Assembly: GCA_013824615.1 (NCBI GenBank)
Contig: PNOC01000012.1
Span: 1-64,000 of the forward strand
DNA length: 64,000 bases
From: Thermodesulfovibrio sp.
GTDB lineage: Bacteria > Nitrospirota > Thermodesulfovibrionia > Thermodesulfovibrionales > UBA6898
Reading direction: 5' to 3'
Program-made: the position numbers and the translations under genes
Shown: positions 43,850-52,934 of the stretch, piece by piece
Numbering within the stretch: position 1 is the stretch's first letter
Layout of the letters: every line of letters starts with the position of its first letter
Notes under the pieces: model-generated
The model's input: only the letters and a program-made list of their open reading frames with translations
What the model was told of the DNA's origin: nothing
Database searches by the model: none

Positions 43850-44257
43850 ATGTATAACAAAGTCATCCTTATCGGAAACCTTACTAAGGACCCGGAGCTG
43901 CGCTATACCCCGCAGGGGACCCCCGTGTGCACCATAAGACTGGCAAGTTCAACAAAGTTTAAGAGCGGGGACGGCATGAAGGAGGAGACTCTCTTTATCG
44001 ATTGTATCGTATGGGGCAAGCAGGGGGAGTCCACTTCCCAGTACCTGGCCAAGGGCAAAACTGCCCTGGTCGAAGGTCGTCTTCAGGAGCGGAAATGGGA
44101 GACGGACGGCAAACCGCATTCCAAGTTCGAAATCGTTGCCCAGACTGTCCGGTTTCTTTCAGGGAAGGGCGGTGGCAGTGGACAGCAGGGAGGAAGTGAT
44201 AGCTCTGCGGGGGATTTCCATGCTCCTGAGGAGACAACTGATCTTGAGCCGTTTTAG
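43850..44257 (+). CDS. ssb: Single-stranded DNA-binding protein
   Basis: The 135-residue protein has the OB fold of bacterial SSB: MYNKVILIGNLTKDPELRYTP, then FIDCIVWGKQGE and GKTALVEGRLQERKWE. A Gly/Ser-rich linker and an acidic tip ending DLEPF follow, the tail that recruits partner proteins. It coats single-stranded DNA during replication and repair. CAGGAGG precedes the ATG. An inverted repeat lies just upstream. Confidence 0.95.
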   Translation: MYNKVILIGNLTKDPELRYTPQGTPVCTIRLASSTKFKSGDGMKEETLFIDCIVWGKQGESTSQYLAKGKTALVEGRLQERKWETDGKPHSKFEIVAQTVRFLSGKGGGSGQQGGSDSSAGDFHAPEETTDLEPF

Positions 44258-44379
44258 GGCGAGTCTGGAGGCAATTATCAGGATGAGGGCGGGGCAAGGG
44301 AATACCTGTCTCGACCTCTTGAGCTGTCTTCAACTGGCGAGTCTGCCCCAGTATTCTGTCCTTCTTCTATCTTGATATG

Positions 44380-44415
44380 TACCAATAGATATTATATAAT
44401 AATATTATCTTGGTA
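44380..44415. promoter_or_regulatory. Imperfect palindrome before the toxin-antitoxin genes
   Basis: TACCAATAGATA and TATCTTGGTA are complementary except for one extra base and enclose an A/T-rich core containing TATAAT. This arrangement is typical of an operator-promoter bound by an autoregulating antitoxin. Confidence 0.6.
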
Positions 44416-44432
44416 ATGATGGAGGCTAAATA

Positions 44433-44675
44433 ATGCAAAAAAATACCAGCGTAACTATAGGTGCACACTATGAAAAATTTATTTCTCAGCAGGTTGCTCA
44501 AGGCCGTTTTGGTTCAACAAGTGAAGCGATACGGGCTGGACTCCGGTTATTGGAGGAACGGGAAACAAAGCTATCACTATTACGTCGCTCACTTGTTGAG
44601 GGAGAAGAAAGCGGGAAAGCTCCTTATTCCCTCAAGGGCTTAATTGACGAGCTTGATGACGATGGGCTCAAGTGA
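44433..44675 (+). CDS. parD: ParD-like antitoxin
   Basis: The 80-residue protein starts with a ribbon-helix-helix (TSVTIGAHYEKFISQQV) and GRFGSTSEAIRAGLRLLEERE, the classic ParD/CopG motif. The C-terminus (KGLIDELDDD) would wrap the toxin. It binds and neutralises the ParE-like toxin and represses the promoter. GGAGG precedes the ATG. It overlaps the toxin gene by one base. Confidence 0.9.
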   Translation: MQKNTSVTIGAHYEKFISQQVAQGRFGSTSEAIRAGLRLLEERETKLSLLRRSLVEGEESGKAPYSLKGLIDELDDDGLK

Positions 44676-44977
44676 TGCCTTTATTTACAATCACGAACAA
44701 GGCAAAGGGCGACTTGAAAGAGATAGGCCGCTACACACAAGAGCGTTGGGGCCGCGAACAACGCGATCAGTATCTAACCATGATAGATGTCTGTTTTCAT
44801 CAGTTGGCCGTGAATCCTCACACTGGAAAGGAATGTAGCGAGATTCGGGCTGGCTACCGCAAACTCACCGCAGGCAGCCATGTGATTTTTTACCGTCAAA
44901 CGTTTACCGATACGATAGAGATTGTCCGTGTTCTTCACGTACGCATGGATATAGAAACGAGGCTTGCTGTGCCGTAA
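44675..44977 (+). CDS. parE: ParE-like toxin
   Basis: The 100-residue protein matches the RelE/ParE fold: LFTITNKAKGDLKEIGRYTQERWG, then the CSEIRAGYRKLTAGSHVIFYR strand block and IEIVRVLHVRMD. ParE toxins poison DNA gyrase. The ATG at 44675 overlaps the antitoxin stop (TGATG), so the two are coupled. Probably the pair stabilises the replicon. Confidence 0.9.
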   Translation: MPLFTITNKAKGDLKEIGRYTQERWGREQRDQYLTMIDVCFHQLAVNPHTGKECSEIRAGYRKLTAGSHVIFYRQTFTDTIEIVRVLHVRMDIETRLAVP

Positions 44978-45135
44978 GACTTTATTACCCCTGAAGTGAG
45001 CGCCGCTACTGACGTTCTGATCGTTCTTATTAGGGACTGTAGAGTTTCTCGCCGAAGAAAATGTATATCCCGCATAACGCAATACCGATATTCGTATGTT
45101 ACATTATTTAACGTTACACAGTCGCAACACTTCAT

Positions 45136-45747
45136 ATGTCGAGGGGGATTATTTTGGGATACGATATCTATTTTGCCGCGCCACTTTTTTCACTCGCCGA
45201 ACAGCAGTTCAATCAAAAGCTTGCCGAGTATCTGCGCCGCGCCGGCAAGTACAATGTATTTCTTCCCCAGGAGAAATGCAAGGGAGTCAGTGATCCTCAG
45301 CAGATCTTCGATATTTGCATGGAGGGCCTCAATCACTCACGCATTGTCGTTGCAGTTCTGGATGGCCCGGACGCAGACAGCGGTACCTGTTTTGAGGCCG
45401 GCTACGCACACGGACAGAATAAGCCTGTCTTGGGCGTCAGAACCGATTTCAGAATGTGTGAACTCCATAATGTCAACATTATGTTGTATTACTCTTCCGA
45501 TGTTCTGGTGCAGGAACTCACCGGAGATGCCGATAAGTTATTCACTAGCGTACTCATGGGAGTTAAAACTCTTATCGATCGCAGTGCTTCACCGGGACAC
45601 TTCGGCCGCACGTATTCTCCTGATGTCCTCGCTGCCTTTGAAGTGCTTCTGAACTCAGCCGACGACACCGGCTGCACGGATGATCTGACGGTCGTCAGCA
45701 AAGAAGCACTTGAATCCCTCGAAGCAAAGGTTATTTTCCCCTCATAA
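45136..45747 (+). CDS. Nucleoside 2-deoxyribosyltransferase
   Basis: The protein has the family pattern DIYFAAPLFSLAEQQFN, VFLPQE, then VVAVLDGPDADSGTCFEAGYA (with the catalytic Glu) and VLGVRTDFR. It moves deoxyribose between bases in nucleotide salvage. A TTG at 45154 has a better GAGGGGG site than the ATG at 45136, so the true start may be six residues later. Confidence 0.85.
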   Translation: MSRGIILGYDIYFAAPLFSLAEQQFNQKLAEYLRRAGKYNVFLPQEKCKGVSDPQQIFDICMEGLNHSRIVVAVLDGPDADSGTCFEAGYAHGQNKPVLGVRTDFRMCELHNVNIMLYYSSDVLVQELTGDADKLFTSVLMGVKTLIDRSASPGHFGRTYSPDVLAAFEVLLNSADDTGCTDDLTVVSKEALESLEAKVIFPS

Positions 45748-45765
45748 TTACCCAGGAGGCTTAAA

Positions 45766-46506
45766 ATGCTTCAGCTTATAGTAACGAGGAAGTGCAACTT
45801 CCTATGTGCTCACTGTATGTGGTCCTGTGATGCGCAGGGTGAGCACATGCCCTTTCATATCTTGGAGAGGGCTCTGGAGTACGTAGCAAAAGCGGAAGCC
45901 GTTGACATAATAGGCGGCGAGCCGACTCTCCACCCGGATTTCCCTGTCATCGTAGAGCAGTGCAGTGGTCTGGTAAAGTCCATGCGCATCGCCACAAACG
46001 GATCATGGGCTAAAAGGAAGGAGTCTGCAAAACTGGAGCAGGAGGTGATGGGCACTGTCGTGAAGGCAGCGACTAAACTCGGATACAACAACCTCTATGT
46101 CAGGCTGAGTGACGACAGGTGGCACCGCAAGTTTGTGCCGGCCTCGACAATCGGCAGGGCTTTGAAGCTTCTTGAGGGGGTGGCAAATGTGTATATCCCT
46201 TCCAAACACGGGGTTCTGTATCCACTCGGTCGTGCAAGTGAGGGTGAAGCCCTTAAGTTTCTACGGCGCCGGCGTTATGACCGTGCGGCTGCAGAATGCA
46301 CAAAAGGAGAGTATTCGTTCTGGAGGTCTGCCTCAATCGATATCGATGGAGGTGTGTCGCCTTGCACTCATCACCAGGCCGTCTGCGGCAACATCATGTA
46401 CGACTCTATGGAGACCATCACGGATCGGGCCAAATGGTTCGTTGCTAAAAGCTCTCTAACATTGCCAACCAATACGCACTGTTTTTCATGCGCCAAGGCC
46501 GCATAA
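45766..46506 (+). CDS. Radical SAM protein
   Basis: The 246-residue protein starts MLQLIVTRKCNFLCAHCMWSC, the CX3CX2C cluster site, followed by IIGGEPTLHPDF. C-terminal cysteines (SPCTHHQAVCGN and HCFSCAKA) suggest an auxiliary iron-sulfur cluster. It would produce a 5'-deoxyadenosyl radical; the substrate is unknown. CCAGGAGG precedes the ATG. It is followed by a strong terminator. Confidence 0.8.
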   Translation: MLQLIVTRKCNFLCAHCMWSCDAQGEHMPFHILERALEYVAKAEAVDIIGGEPTLHPDFPVIVEQCSGLVKSMRIATNGSWAKRKESAKLEQEVMGTVVKAATKLGYNNLYVRLSDDRWHRKFVPASTIGRALKLLEGVANVYIPSKHGVLYPLGRASEGEALKFLRRRRYDRAAAECTKGEYSFWRSASIDIDGGVSPCTHHQAVCGNIMYDSMETITDRAKWFVAKSSLTLPTNTHCFSCAKAA

Positions 46507-46546
46507 TCCTCTAATCACCGATCACTATTCTTCCGTAGTATCACCT

Positions 46547-46595
46547 GAACGCAGGTGAGGTAGAGTTATCTGCCTCTCCTGCGTTTCTTTTTTTT
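46547..46595 (+). terminator. Rho-independent terminator
   Basis: AACGCAGGTGAGG pairs with CCTCTCCTGCGTT with one T-T mismatch, followed by TTCTTTTTTTT. Confidence 0.93.
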
Positions 46596-46642
46596 CAACC
46601 TGTATCACAACAGCGATCTTATGCAAACAGAAAGGAGGTTCT

Positions 46643-47146
46643 GTGGAGCAGCTCAATTTGTACGACTATTATGAGAATCTCGCCAAGAACCAAGCCCTCG
46701 AAGCAAAGGAACCGGTTCCCGAACCAAAAAAGCCGCCACTAAAGAAGGCCATTCTGAAGCCCAAAGTCCTCAAGAAACAACCGAAGCCCCCGAAAGTAAA
46801 ACCCCCGGATGTTCTCTTTTCCATCGGAAAGAAGACATTGCAGGGGAATATCACCATCGACGATGCTTTCTTCCCGTGGGGCGATCTCGGGCTGGCAAAA
46901 CTTGCACTTCTTCGGAGGAGCGGACTGGATGGTATGTTGCCGGACGTTGGCTCGGAGCTATTCCGGGGTATCAAGTATGTCCGCGGACAATATGAAGAGA
47001 AATTTCGGAATCTGTCCGACAGTATCGTGACGTTCAGCTTTAATGAGCCTGCAGCCAAAAGGATGAAGTCGCTCGAAAAGGAATACCGTCGCAGAAACAT
47101 TCGTCTCAAAGTCGACGTGGATATATCGGAGGTAGGTAATGTTTGA
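46643..47146 (+). CDS. Hypothetical protein with Lys/Pro-rich N-terminus
   Basis: GTG with AAAGGAGG upstream. Of 167 residues, the first 55 are a flexible Lys/Pro/Glu segment. The rest is folded (GNITIDDAFFPWGDLGLAKLALL, then SIVTFSFNEPAAKRMKSLEKEY). It overlaps the SNF2 gene by eight bases, which suggests they act together. No family is recognised. Confidence 0.55.
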   Translation: MEQLNLYDYYENLAKNQALEAKEPVPEPKKPPLKKAILKPKVLKKQPKPPKVKPPDVLFSIGKKTLQGNITIDDAFFPWGDLGLAKLALLRRSGLDGMLPDVGSELFRGIKYVRGQYEEKFRNLSDSIVTFSFNEPAAKRMKSLEKEYRRRNIRLKVDVDISEVGNV

Positions 47147-49295
47147 GGATAGCGTTGTTCTTTTGGATGAACCACTGGAGGTGCTAAAAGCACGTGCTGG
47201 GGACGATATCAACAAGGCGAGATGGACAGGGGATTGGGATAACGTGGACCCCTCCATCAAGAAAAACTATGATGATGTGCCGTCATCGCTACAGTCTCGG
47301 TTCAGGGAGCTGCTGGCAACTCTCTCTGACGCGAAAGCCTTTTCGTATCAGAAGTTCGATGCAGCGCTCGGCGCGTTGCGGAAGACCTGTCTTATTACTT
47401 TAAACATGGGATTAGGCAAGAGCCGGATTATGCTGATGACTTCCCTGCTCGTTAACAAGCCGACACTCATTGCGGCGCTGCCGAGACTTGTTCGAAAGGT
47501 CTGGGTGACAGAACTCAATGCGCTTGGTCTGACTGACTACGTTGTCCTGGAGCGGCCCAAGCCCTCAAAGGCAGTTCTAAAAAAGGGAGTGAAGGGGTCG
47601 GTAGAGGCGCACAAGGGGTATCAAGGCATAGGGAAGGTCACGCTGCGGGCGGTGTCGCGTGATCCTAAGACTACTACAGACGCATGTCATCACGCCCGCA
47701 TAAAGATTATTTCCTACAACATGCTGCTGCCGGGGAATGCCACCTACGATTTTGTTATTTGCCCAACGTGCGGCTACAAACACAATCAGGAGAAGTGCCC
47801 CTCCATAAAGGTGGATATCTTCAATGTCACTCTCAGTGACGCAGATAAGGGATTTTTGAATCGTCTTGGCGCCCACTATCGCAAGGGGAAGCTGTCGGAA
47901 GATGAGGTCGGCATCCAAGTTAAGGAGCGCTTTGGCCAGAAGGTCAGGTTCTCAATAAGGACCTGCGGGACCGCTCTTAAAGGGTCGCTTTGCCCCGAAT
48001 GTAAGAAGAAAGGCATCAATGCCAAACTTGGCAAGGGAGACGATAAGAAGGGGTACCAGTGTCATCAACTTATCTCTGGCCCGGGCAAGACACGCTCAGA
48101 GTGCGGGTACATAGCCCGGACCTGGGTCCCATCTATCACTCGTCGTCTCAGAAAGCGCATCCAAATGATAGGGCTGGACGAATCTCAATGCGTGAAGAAT
48201 AGATCAGCGCTCAGGTCGAAGTACGCCCTTTCCATTCGGCCTGAATACCGGTATCTGATATCCGGCACCCCGGCAACGGCGAATATTGCCTTTGACCTTT
48301 ATTATCAGCTGGAGTGGCTGCTTGGTAAGGGTGTTATGTTCCCGTATACGGGAATAAAGGATTTTGCCTCTGGTATATCGAGCCGGTCATCATCAACTGT
48401 ACAGGTGCTTCACCAGCTCCTGGATGCGGTACAGATCAGAAGGGAGGCTGACGAGTACGGGGTAGCTGCGGATGTAGAGTTGCCCCCGGTAAAGGAAAGA
48501 CGGTTTTCAATTACCATGTCGGCAGCGGAAAGGGAGAACTATGAGGCCGCATCGAAGGATATCCTTGCATGGTACATGCAGCACCATGAAGACGCCAGTG
48601 AATTGGATTTCTTCAGCAAGATGTGGATTCTGAGACGTGCCGCCTGTGTCCCGTGGGTAGACAACCCAACGGTCACCGCGAGCACGAAGATTGAGGCCCT
48701 CAAGCTGGAAGTCCAACTGTATCTCTCCCAGGGCCGGAAAATCCTGATCGGTACAGAGATGCTCGATATGCTCGATGCGATCGAAAAGGCCATCCCCGGC
48801 TGTGTACGAATTGACGGCAGCGTGGACATAAAGCATGCTGACCGGCTGATTGCTCTCTTCCAGGATGTGTGCCCGGAGTGCAATATTCCTCTTGATGAGG
48901 AGTTCGGAACAATGGTCTGCCCGGCCTGCGAGAAGAAGTATGAAACGCCAAAAGTAATGGCGGTGAGCAGGATGGCGGTGCGGGAAGGTGTGACTCTGAA
49001 TAAGGCCTCTGTGGTAGTGCTGACAGATGCCAGCTGGACATATGCAGATTTATGGCAGTTTTGGAAAAGGGCACACCGGATCGGCTGTACCTACGATTTT
49101 CTCGATGTTCTCTATATGGAGGCGCCCGATACGATAGAAGAACAAATGTACAACATTGTTGAAGCAAGAAAGCAGCTCATCTTCCAGGCGATCAATCGCA
49201 AAACAGTTGCACAGTCGGAAAAAATCAATATCAAAGATTTTGTTAGGCAGCTCATGGCACTTACTGTGAGCAGACCGGTCGAAGTCAATCTATAG
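47139..49295 (+). CDS. SNF2-family helicase-like ATPase with inserted zinc ribbons
   Basis: The 718-residue protein has Walker A NMGLGKSR (about 89-96), motif II GLDESQ in place of DEAH, motif III ISGTPAT, and motif VI FWKRAHRIGCTYDF. Between lobes are ribbon clusters: CPTCGYKHNQEKC, CPECKKKG and, in lobe 2, CPECN with CPACEKK. SNF2 proteins move along double-stranded DNA. It overlaps the previous gene by eight bases. Confidence 0.8.
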   Translation: MFEDSVVLLDEPLEVLKARAGDDINKARWTGDWDNVDPSIKKNYDDVPSSLQSRFRELLATLSDAKAFSYQKFDAALGALRKTCLITLNMGLGKSRIMLMTSLLVNKPTLIAALPRLVRKVWVTELNALGLTDYVVLERPKPSKAVLKKGVKGSVEAHKGYQGIGKVTLRAVSRDPKTTTDACHHARIKIISYNMLLPGNATYDFVICPTCGYKHNQEKCPSIKVDIFNVTLSDADKGFLNRLGAHYRKGKLSEDEVGIQVKERFGQKVRFSIRTCGTALKGSLCPECKKKGINAKLGKGDDKKGYQCHQLISGPGKTRSECGYIARTWVPSITRRLRKRIQMIGLDESQCVKNRSALRSKYALSIRPEYRYLISGTPATANIAFDLYYQLEWLLGKGVMFPYTGIKDFASGISSRSSSTVQVLHQLLDAVQIRREADEYGVAADVELPPVKERRFSITMSAAERENYEAASKDILAWYMQHHEDASELDFFSKMWILRRAACVPWVDNPTVTASTKIEALKLEVQLYLSQGRKILIGTEMLDMLDAIEKAIPGCVRIDGSVDIKHADRLIALFQDVCPECNIPLDEEFGTMVCPACEKKYETPKVMAVSRMAVREGVTLNKASVVVLTDASWTYADLWQFWKRAHRIGCTYDFLDVLYMEAPDTIEEQMYNIVEARKQLIFQAINRKTVAQSEKINIKDFVRQLMALTVSRPVEVNL

Positions 49296-49303
49296 GAGGA
49301 ATT

Positions 49304-49672
49304 ATGTCACGTGCAGCACAGTTCCAGACGGATATCGTTACAAAGAACGCGGAGTGTCTCAGGGAGGCGGCTGAGGCTACCGCAAAGGAGCTGAACGGGC
49401 AGGTGGTCGATCAGATCCATTATTACGCGGGAAAGGTCCTCGGGATTCGAGTCGGCCATCGTGAAATCGGCATTGTCGTTGGCAAGGACGGCAAGGTCAG
49501 TTTCGTCGGCGAGGACCTCAATGTCCACAACAAGGACTTCCGCGACAAGGTAGGGAAGTTGCTGAAGAAGAACTACGTCACGGCGAGTGTCACCCGCGTT
49601 GCCAAGCGCATCGGCCTCAGAGAGGTGCACGTTAGTCGCGCTGTCATGAATATTGTTTCGGGGGTGCGGTAA
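49304..49672 (+). CDS. DUF1257/Ycf35-like protein
   Basis: The 122-residue protein has a beta-rich first half (VVDQIHYYAGKVLGIRVGHREIGIVV) and a helical tail. The layout and its position just ahead of a DUF2997-like gene and a Ycf46-like AAA+ gene fit the conserved trio I know from other bacteria. The match is visual and modest. TAGGAGG precedes the ATG. Function is unknown. Confidence 0.5.
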   Translation: MSRAAQFQTDIVTKNAECLREAAEATAKELNGQVVDQIHYYAGKVLGIRVGHREIGIVVGKDGKVSFVGEDLNVHNKDFRDKVGKLLKKNYVTASVTRVAKRIGLREVHVSRAVMNIVSGVR

Positions 49673-49881
49673 TGTCTGTACAGATCAAGTGGACCATCAA
49701 CGAAGAGGGAGACGTATCAGTAAACATGGAAGGCGCCGGCTGCGACGGGCATCTCGGAGAATTCAATCGGGCCCTCATCATTCTTGAAGAGGAGTTCGGT
49801 GTCGTTATTAAGAATAAGAGGGAGCAGAGGAAAGTATCAACCTCCACTTCTGTTTCTGCCAGGCATAAGGTAACAGCGTAG
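49672..49881 (+). CDS. DUF2997-like small protein
   Basis: The 69-residue protein starts QIKWTINEEGDVSVNMEGAGC, close to DUF2997 (I-x-x-x-G-x-V-x-V-x-x-x-G). It overlaps the previous stop by one base (TAATG). It is the usual companion of the DUF1257 and AAA+ genes. Confidence 0.5.
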   Translation: MSVQIKWTINEEGDVSVNMEGAGCDGHLGEFNRALIILEEEFGVVIKNKREQRKVSTSTSVSARHKVTA

Positions 49882-49946
49882 CAGTAACACGTAGTGCCGT
49901 AGTTCGAGGCGGAGGTCCTTCCCCAGCGTCTCACCCGTCTTTCAGT

Positions 49947-49996
49947 GCTCAGAGTGTCATAACGTGACGCAATAAGATTTTTGTGACACTCGGAGC
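49947..49996 (+). promoter_or_regulatory. Long hairpin in the leader of the AAA+ gene
   Basis: GCTC-A-GAGTGTCA pairs with TGACACTC-G-GAGC (12 pairs, one mismatch) across a 24-base loop. It ends 35 bases before the start codon and could be an attenuator or a terminator with a short U tract. Confidence 0.5.
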
Positions 49997-50031
49997 CTCT
50001 TTCCCGCCAAATTTCTCCAAAAGGAGTAACT

Positions 50032-51729
50032 ATGAAAGCATTTGAAGAACTCAAGGAAAAGTTCAACGCTAAAATTGCCCACACCTTCATCTTCCACGGG
50101 GCCACATTTGACTATGCCAGCGGCCATAAATTCCTCAAAACCTACCTCAACGAGCGGTTCACCACAATGTCAAAGCCTCCGAAGGTGCCTATCTACTTCG
50201 ATCGTGCAGACGGAATTACTTTCCCAACTCACTCTGACGAGGAGGCCTTCAAGACTGTTGTAAGCGATATGCTGGCCGATTTCGGCGGGCAACTGCCGAA
50301 AGACCCGATATCTGCATTCGCCCTGATCGGCTTCGCCCTCAAGAGTGGCCATTTCGCTCTGGTTGTTGACTACGCTGAAAGTGTCTTCCCTGAGGGGGAA
50401 ATGAGTTCCCTGTCAGAGACCGACCGCACGTCCGTCGTCTCACTTCTTAAGTGGGCGAAAGATTCGGAGGACATCCGGAAACTCCGCAATCCCATCATAC
50501 TCATCACCAACGCACTGTCCCGCATCAACCGCATGCTTAGAGAGCCCTCTGCTCGTATAGAGGCAGTCGGCATACCCTATCCGGATCCTTCGGACAGGCT
50601 GGATTTCATTCAGGAGACAATCAAGGCTTCAAAAAATGAGAATGTCAGCATTACCTTTGACAAGGGGTTAACCCCGGAGCACATGGCGAGGGCCACGGCC
50701 GGTCTCGGCAAGGTACACATCATCGACATCATCATGAGGGCACGATACCAGAAGCAGCCGATCTCTCTGCCTCTGGTAAAACAGAGGAAGGACGATATCA
50801 TCAAGGCTGAGTTCGAGGACGTGCTTCAGATCATCGAGCCTCAGTTCGGGTTCGACATGATTGGTGGCTACGAGTACGTCAAGCGCTACCTGCGGAAAAA
50901 CGTCATCGATGCAGTGAAAGCAGGCAACATTCGTCGTATCCCGATGGGAATTTTATTTATGGGACCTGCAGGAACCGGCAAAACAGCCATCGCACAGGCC
51001 CTTGCATGGGAGTGCGGCATCAACTTCGTCAGCTTCAACATCGGGAGACTCTTCAACCGCTATGTTGGGGCATCTGAGGAAAACGTTGAGAAGGCATGCT
51101 GGGCGATCAGGAGCATCAGACCCGTCATAGTGTTCATCGACGAGCTGGACACCGCAATTTCAAGGGGAAATAACGGTGACGGCGGAACCTCCAACCGTAT
51201 CATGAAAGTGCTTCTTGAGTTCATGTCGGAGACAAGTCACAGAGGAGATATCATCTTCTTAAGTGCGACAAATCGCGCAGAGGACATAGATTTTGCTCTT
51301 AAGAGGACAGGTCGCTTCGACCGCAAAATTCCCATTCTGCCGCCCAGTCTCGAGGAGATTCCCGAGGTCTATATGACTATGTTTAAGCGTCATAAGATAG
51401 AGCATCGGGTTACTCCCGAGGAGATCGGGAAGGTTGATGTAAAGGCCGGAGGATGGGATAGCTCGCATAATGTTGTAGGCTCCGATATTGAGGCGATTGT
51501 TCTGAAGGCATTAGAAGTTTCGGAAGACAATGGCAAGACCGTAGTTGATATGGATGATATCAGAGAGGCGATTGCGATGATCAAGCCGTCCACCCAGGAC
51601 ACCGCCGGGATGGTAGCATCGGCTATTCGGGAGTGTAACGACAACTCGTTACTGCCTGATGCATATCGCAAACGCAGTGCAGCTCAGAGCGAAGCAAAGA
51701 AAACCGTAGGGGACGGTTTCTTACTGTAG
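50032..51729 (+). CDS. Ycf46-like AAA+ ATPase
   Basis: The 565-residue protein has a degenerate first AAA-like half (GATFDYASGHKFLKTYL, then ALVVDYAESVFPEGE). The active second half has Walker A GPAGTGKTAIAQAL, the pore region NIGRLFNRYVGASEENV, Walker B VIVFIDELD, sensor 1 SATNRAED and the arginine finger region RTGRFDRK. This plan matches Ycf46-type ATPases, whose substrates are unknown. AAAGGAG precedes the ATG. The DUF1257- and DUF2997-like genes are directly upstream. Confidence 0.75.
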   Translation: MKAFEELKEKFNAKIAHTFIFHGATFDYASGHKFLKTYLNERFTTMSKPPKVPIYFDRADGITFPTHSDEEAFKTVVSDMLADFGGQLPKDPISAFALIGFALKSGHFALVVDYAESVFPEGEMSSLSETDRTSVVSLLKWAKDSEDIRKLRNPIILITNALSRINRMLREPSARIEAVGIPYPDPSDRLDFIQETIKASKNENVSITFDKGLTPEHMARATAGLGKVHIIDIIMRARYQKQPISLPLVKQRKDDIIKAEFEDVLQIIEPQFGFDMIGGYEYVKRYLRKNVIDAVKAGNIRRIPMGILFMGPAGTGKTAIAQALAWECGINFVSFNIGRLFNRYVGASEENVEKACWAIRSIRPVIVFIDELDTAISRGNNGDGGTSNRIMKVLLEFMSETSHRGDIIFLSATNRAEDIDFALKRTGRFDRKIPILPPSLEEIPEVYMTMFKRHKIEHRVTPEEIGKVDVKAGGWDSSHNVVGSDIEAIVLKALEVSEDNGKTVVDMDDIREAIAMIKPSTQDTAGMVASAIRECNDNSLLPDAYRKRSAAQSEAKKTVGDGFLL

Positions 51730-51818
51730 TACAGCCACAGCGGGGGTGGGCGTCAGTAATCGGGTCGTCCACCCCCTCAACCCGTAGCAAAATCACTTTC
51801 TGTATCAGGAGGCCACAT

Positions 51819-52934
51819 ATGGTCGCAGCAGCAATAGCAGAGAAAATAGGAGAGAGCCAGGAGAAGGTTAAGGCTCGTAATGTGGACTGGGCAGCAGAGA
51901 TGATCAAGAGGGGCGTGCTGATCGAGCTTACAATCGGGCGCACCCGCTTTCAGAAGAAGATGACGAAGACAGACCTTGGGCTGGACGACATAACGGATCT
52001 GACGTTCGAGAAGTTCATGTCGGAGTACTATGATCTCGGGTCAAAGCTCCTGATTCCCAAGCGGGTACTGCTTCTGTTCAATAAGATCGAAAACCGTGCC
52101 CGGCGGAATCTCTATGCCCATTCCTTTCAGACACCCTGGGGGCACTTCGTGCCTTGTACCGCCTATCTGAAGTGGAAGGAGCGTAACGAGGGATTTCGGC
52201 TGGAGTACGAAAAGGCAAAGGGACAGCTTCAGATGGACATGCCGGAATTGACAAAGGAGATCCTTGAGGAGTACCGGCACGCTGCTGCGAAACTCTACGA
52301 TCGGACACTGAAGAACAAGACTCTGGAAAAGTTTACAGAGGACTTCCTGAAGCTGCTTGAATCACAGATACCTACATTTGATGAGATTGCTGATACGTTC
52401 TACTTCGACTGGGATGTCTTTTATGTGCCGCTGCCCAATGAGATAGAAGAGGAATTCCTCAAGGCGGAGGTGACTCGCAGTGAGTCGACGATACAGCAGG
52501 CCAAAACGAGGGCAGAGGTGGATAAGGTACGCGCCGAGGTCCAGATGCACAAGGACACGGTTTCAAAGATCCTGGAGAGCAAGAGGGAGAAGATCGACTC
52601 TCTGATGGACTCTGTTTCCGGGGAACTCAGAGGGGCTATCTTTACAACACTGAAGGACGTTCTCGCCAACATCAAGTCCAGGTCTGTCCTCAGCTCGTCG
52701 TCTATCAAGAGTCTTGCGGCTCTTGTGGAGAGGACCCGGATGATGAACTTTATGGGGGACGACGATATCGAAAAGGCCCTCCTGAAGATCGAAGAGGTGC
52801 TGACCGAGAAGTTCAGAGGTAAATCCATCAAGGACGTTACTGAGGTTTTCGTTGAGATCGCAACGGAATTCAGGCAGTCCGCTCTTGAGAAATCCGACCT
52901 TCCTGATATGGACGATTTCGGGTATCTGCTATGA
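51819..52934 (+). CDS. Hypothetical coiled-coil protein, DUF3150-like
   Basis: The 371-residue protein contains YDLGSKLLIPKRVLLLFNKIENRARRNLY and FQTPWGHFVPCTAYLKWKE, recalling DUF3150 (from memory). The C-terminal half is helical with likely coiled coils. CAGGAGG precedes the ATG. It follows the AAA+ gene and overlaps the next by four bases, so it may be that ATPase's partner. Confidence 0.55.
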   Translation: MVAAAIAEKIGESQEKVKARNVDWAAEMIKRGVLIELTIGRTRFQKKMTKTDLGLDDITDLTFEKFMSEYYDLGSKLLIPKRVLLLFNKIENRARRNLYAHSFQTPWGHFVPCTAYLKWKERNEGFRLEYEKAKGQLQMDMPELTKEILEEYRHAAAKLYDRTLKNKTLEKFTEDFLKLLESQIPTFDEIADTFYFDWDVFYVPLPNEIEEEFLKAEVTRSESTIQQAKTRAEVDKVRAEVQMHKDTVSKILESKREKIDSLMDSVSGELRGAIFTTLKDVLANIKSRSVLSSSSIKSLAALVERTRMMNFMGDDDIEKALLKIEEVLTEKFRGKSIKDVTEVFVEIATEFRQSALEKSDLPDMDDFGYLL

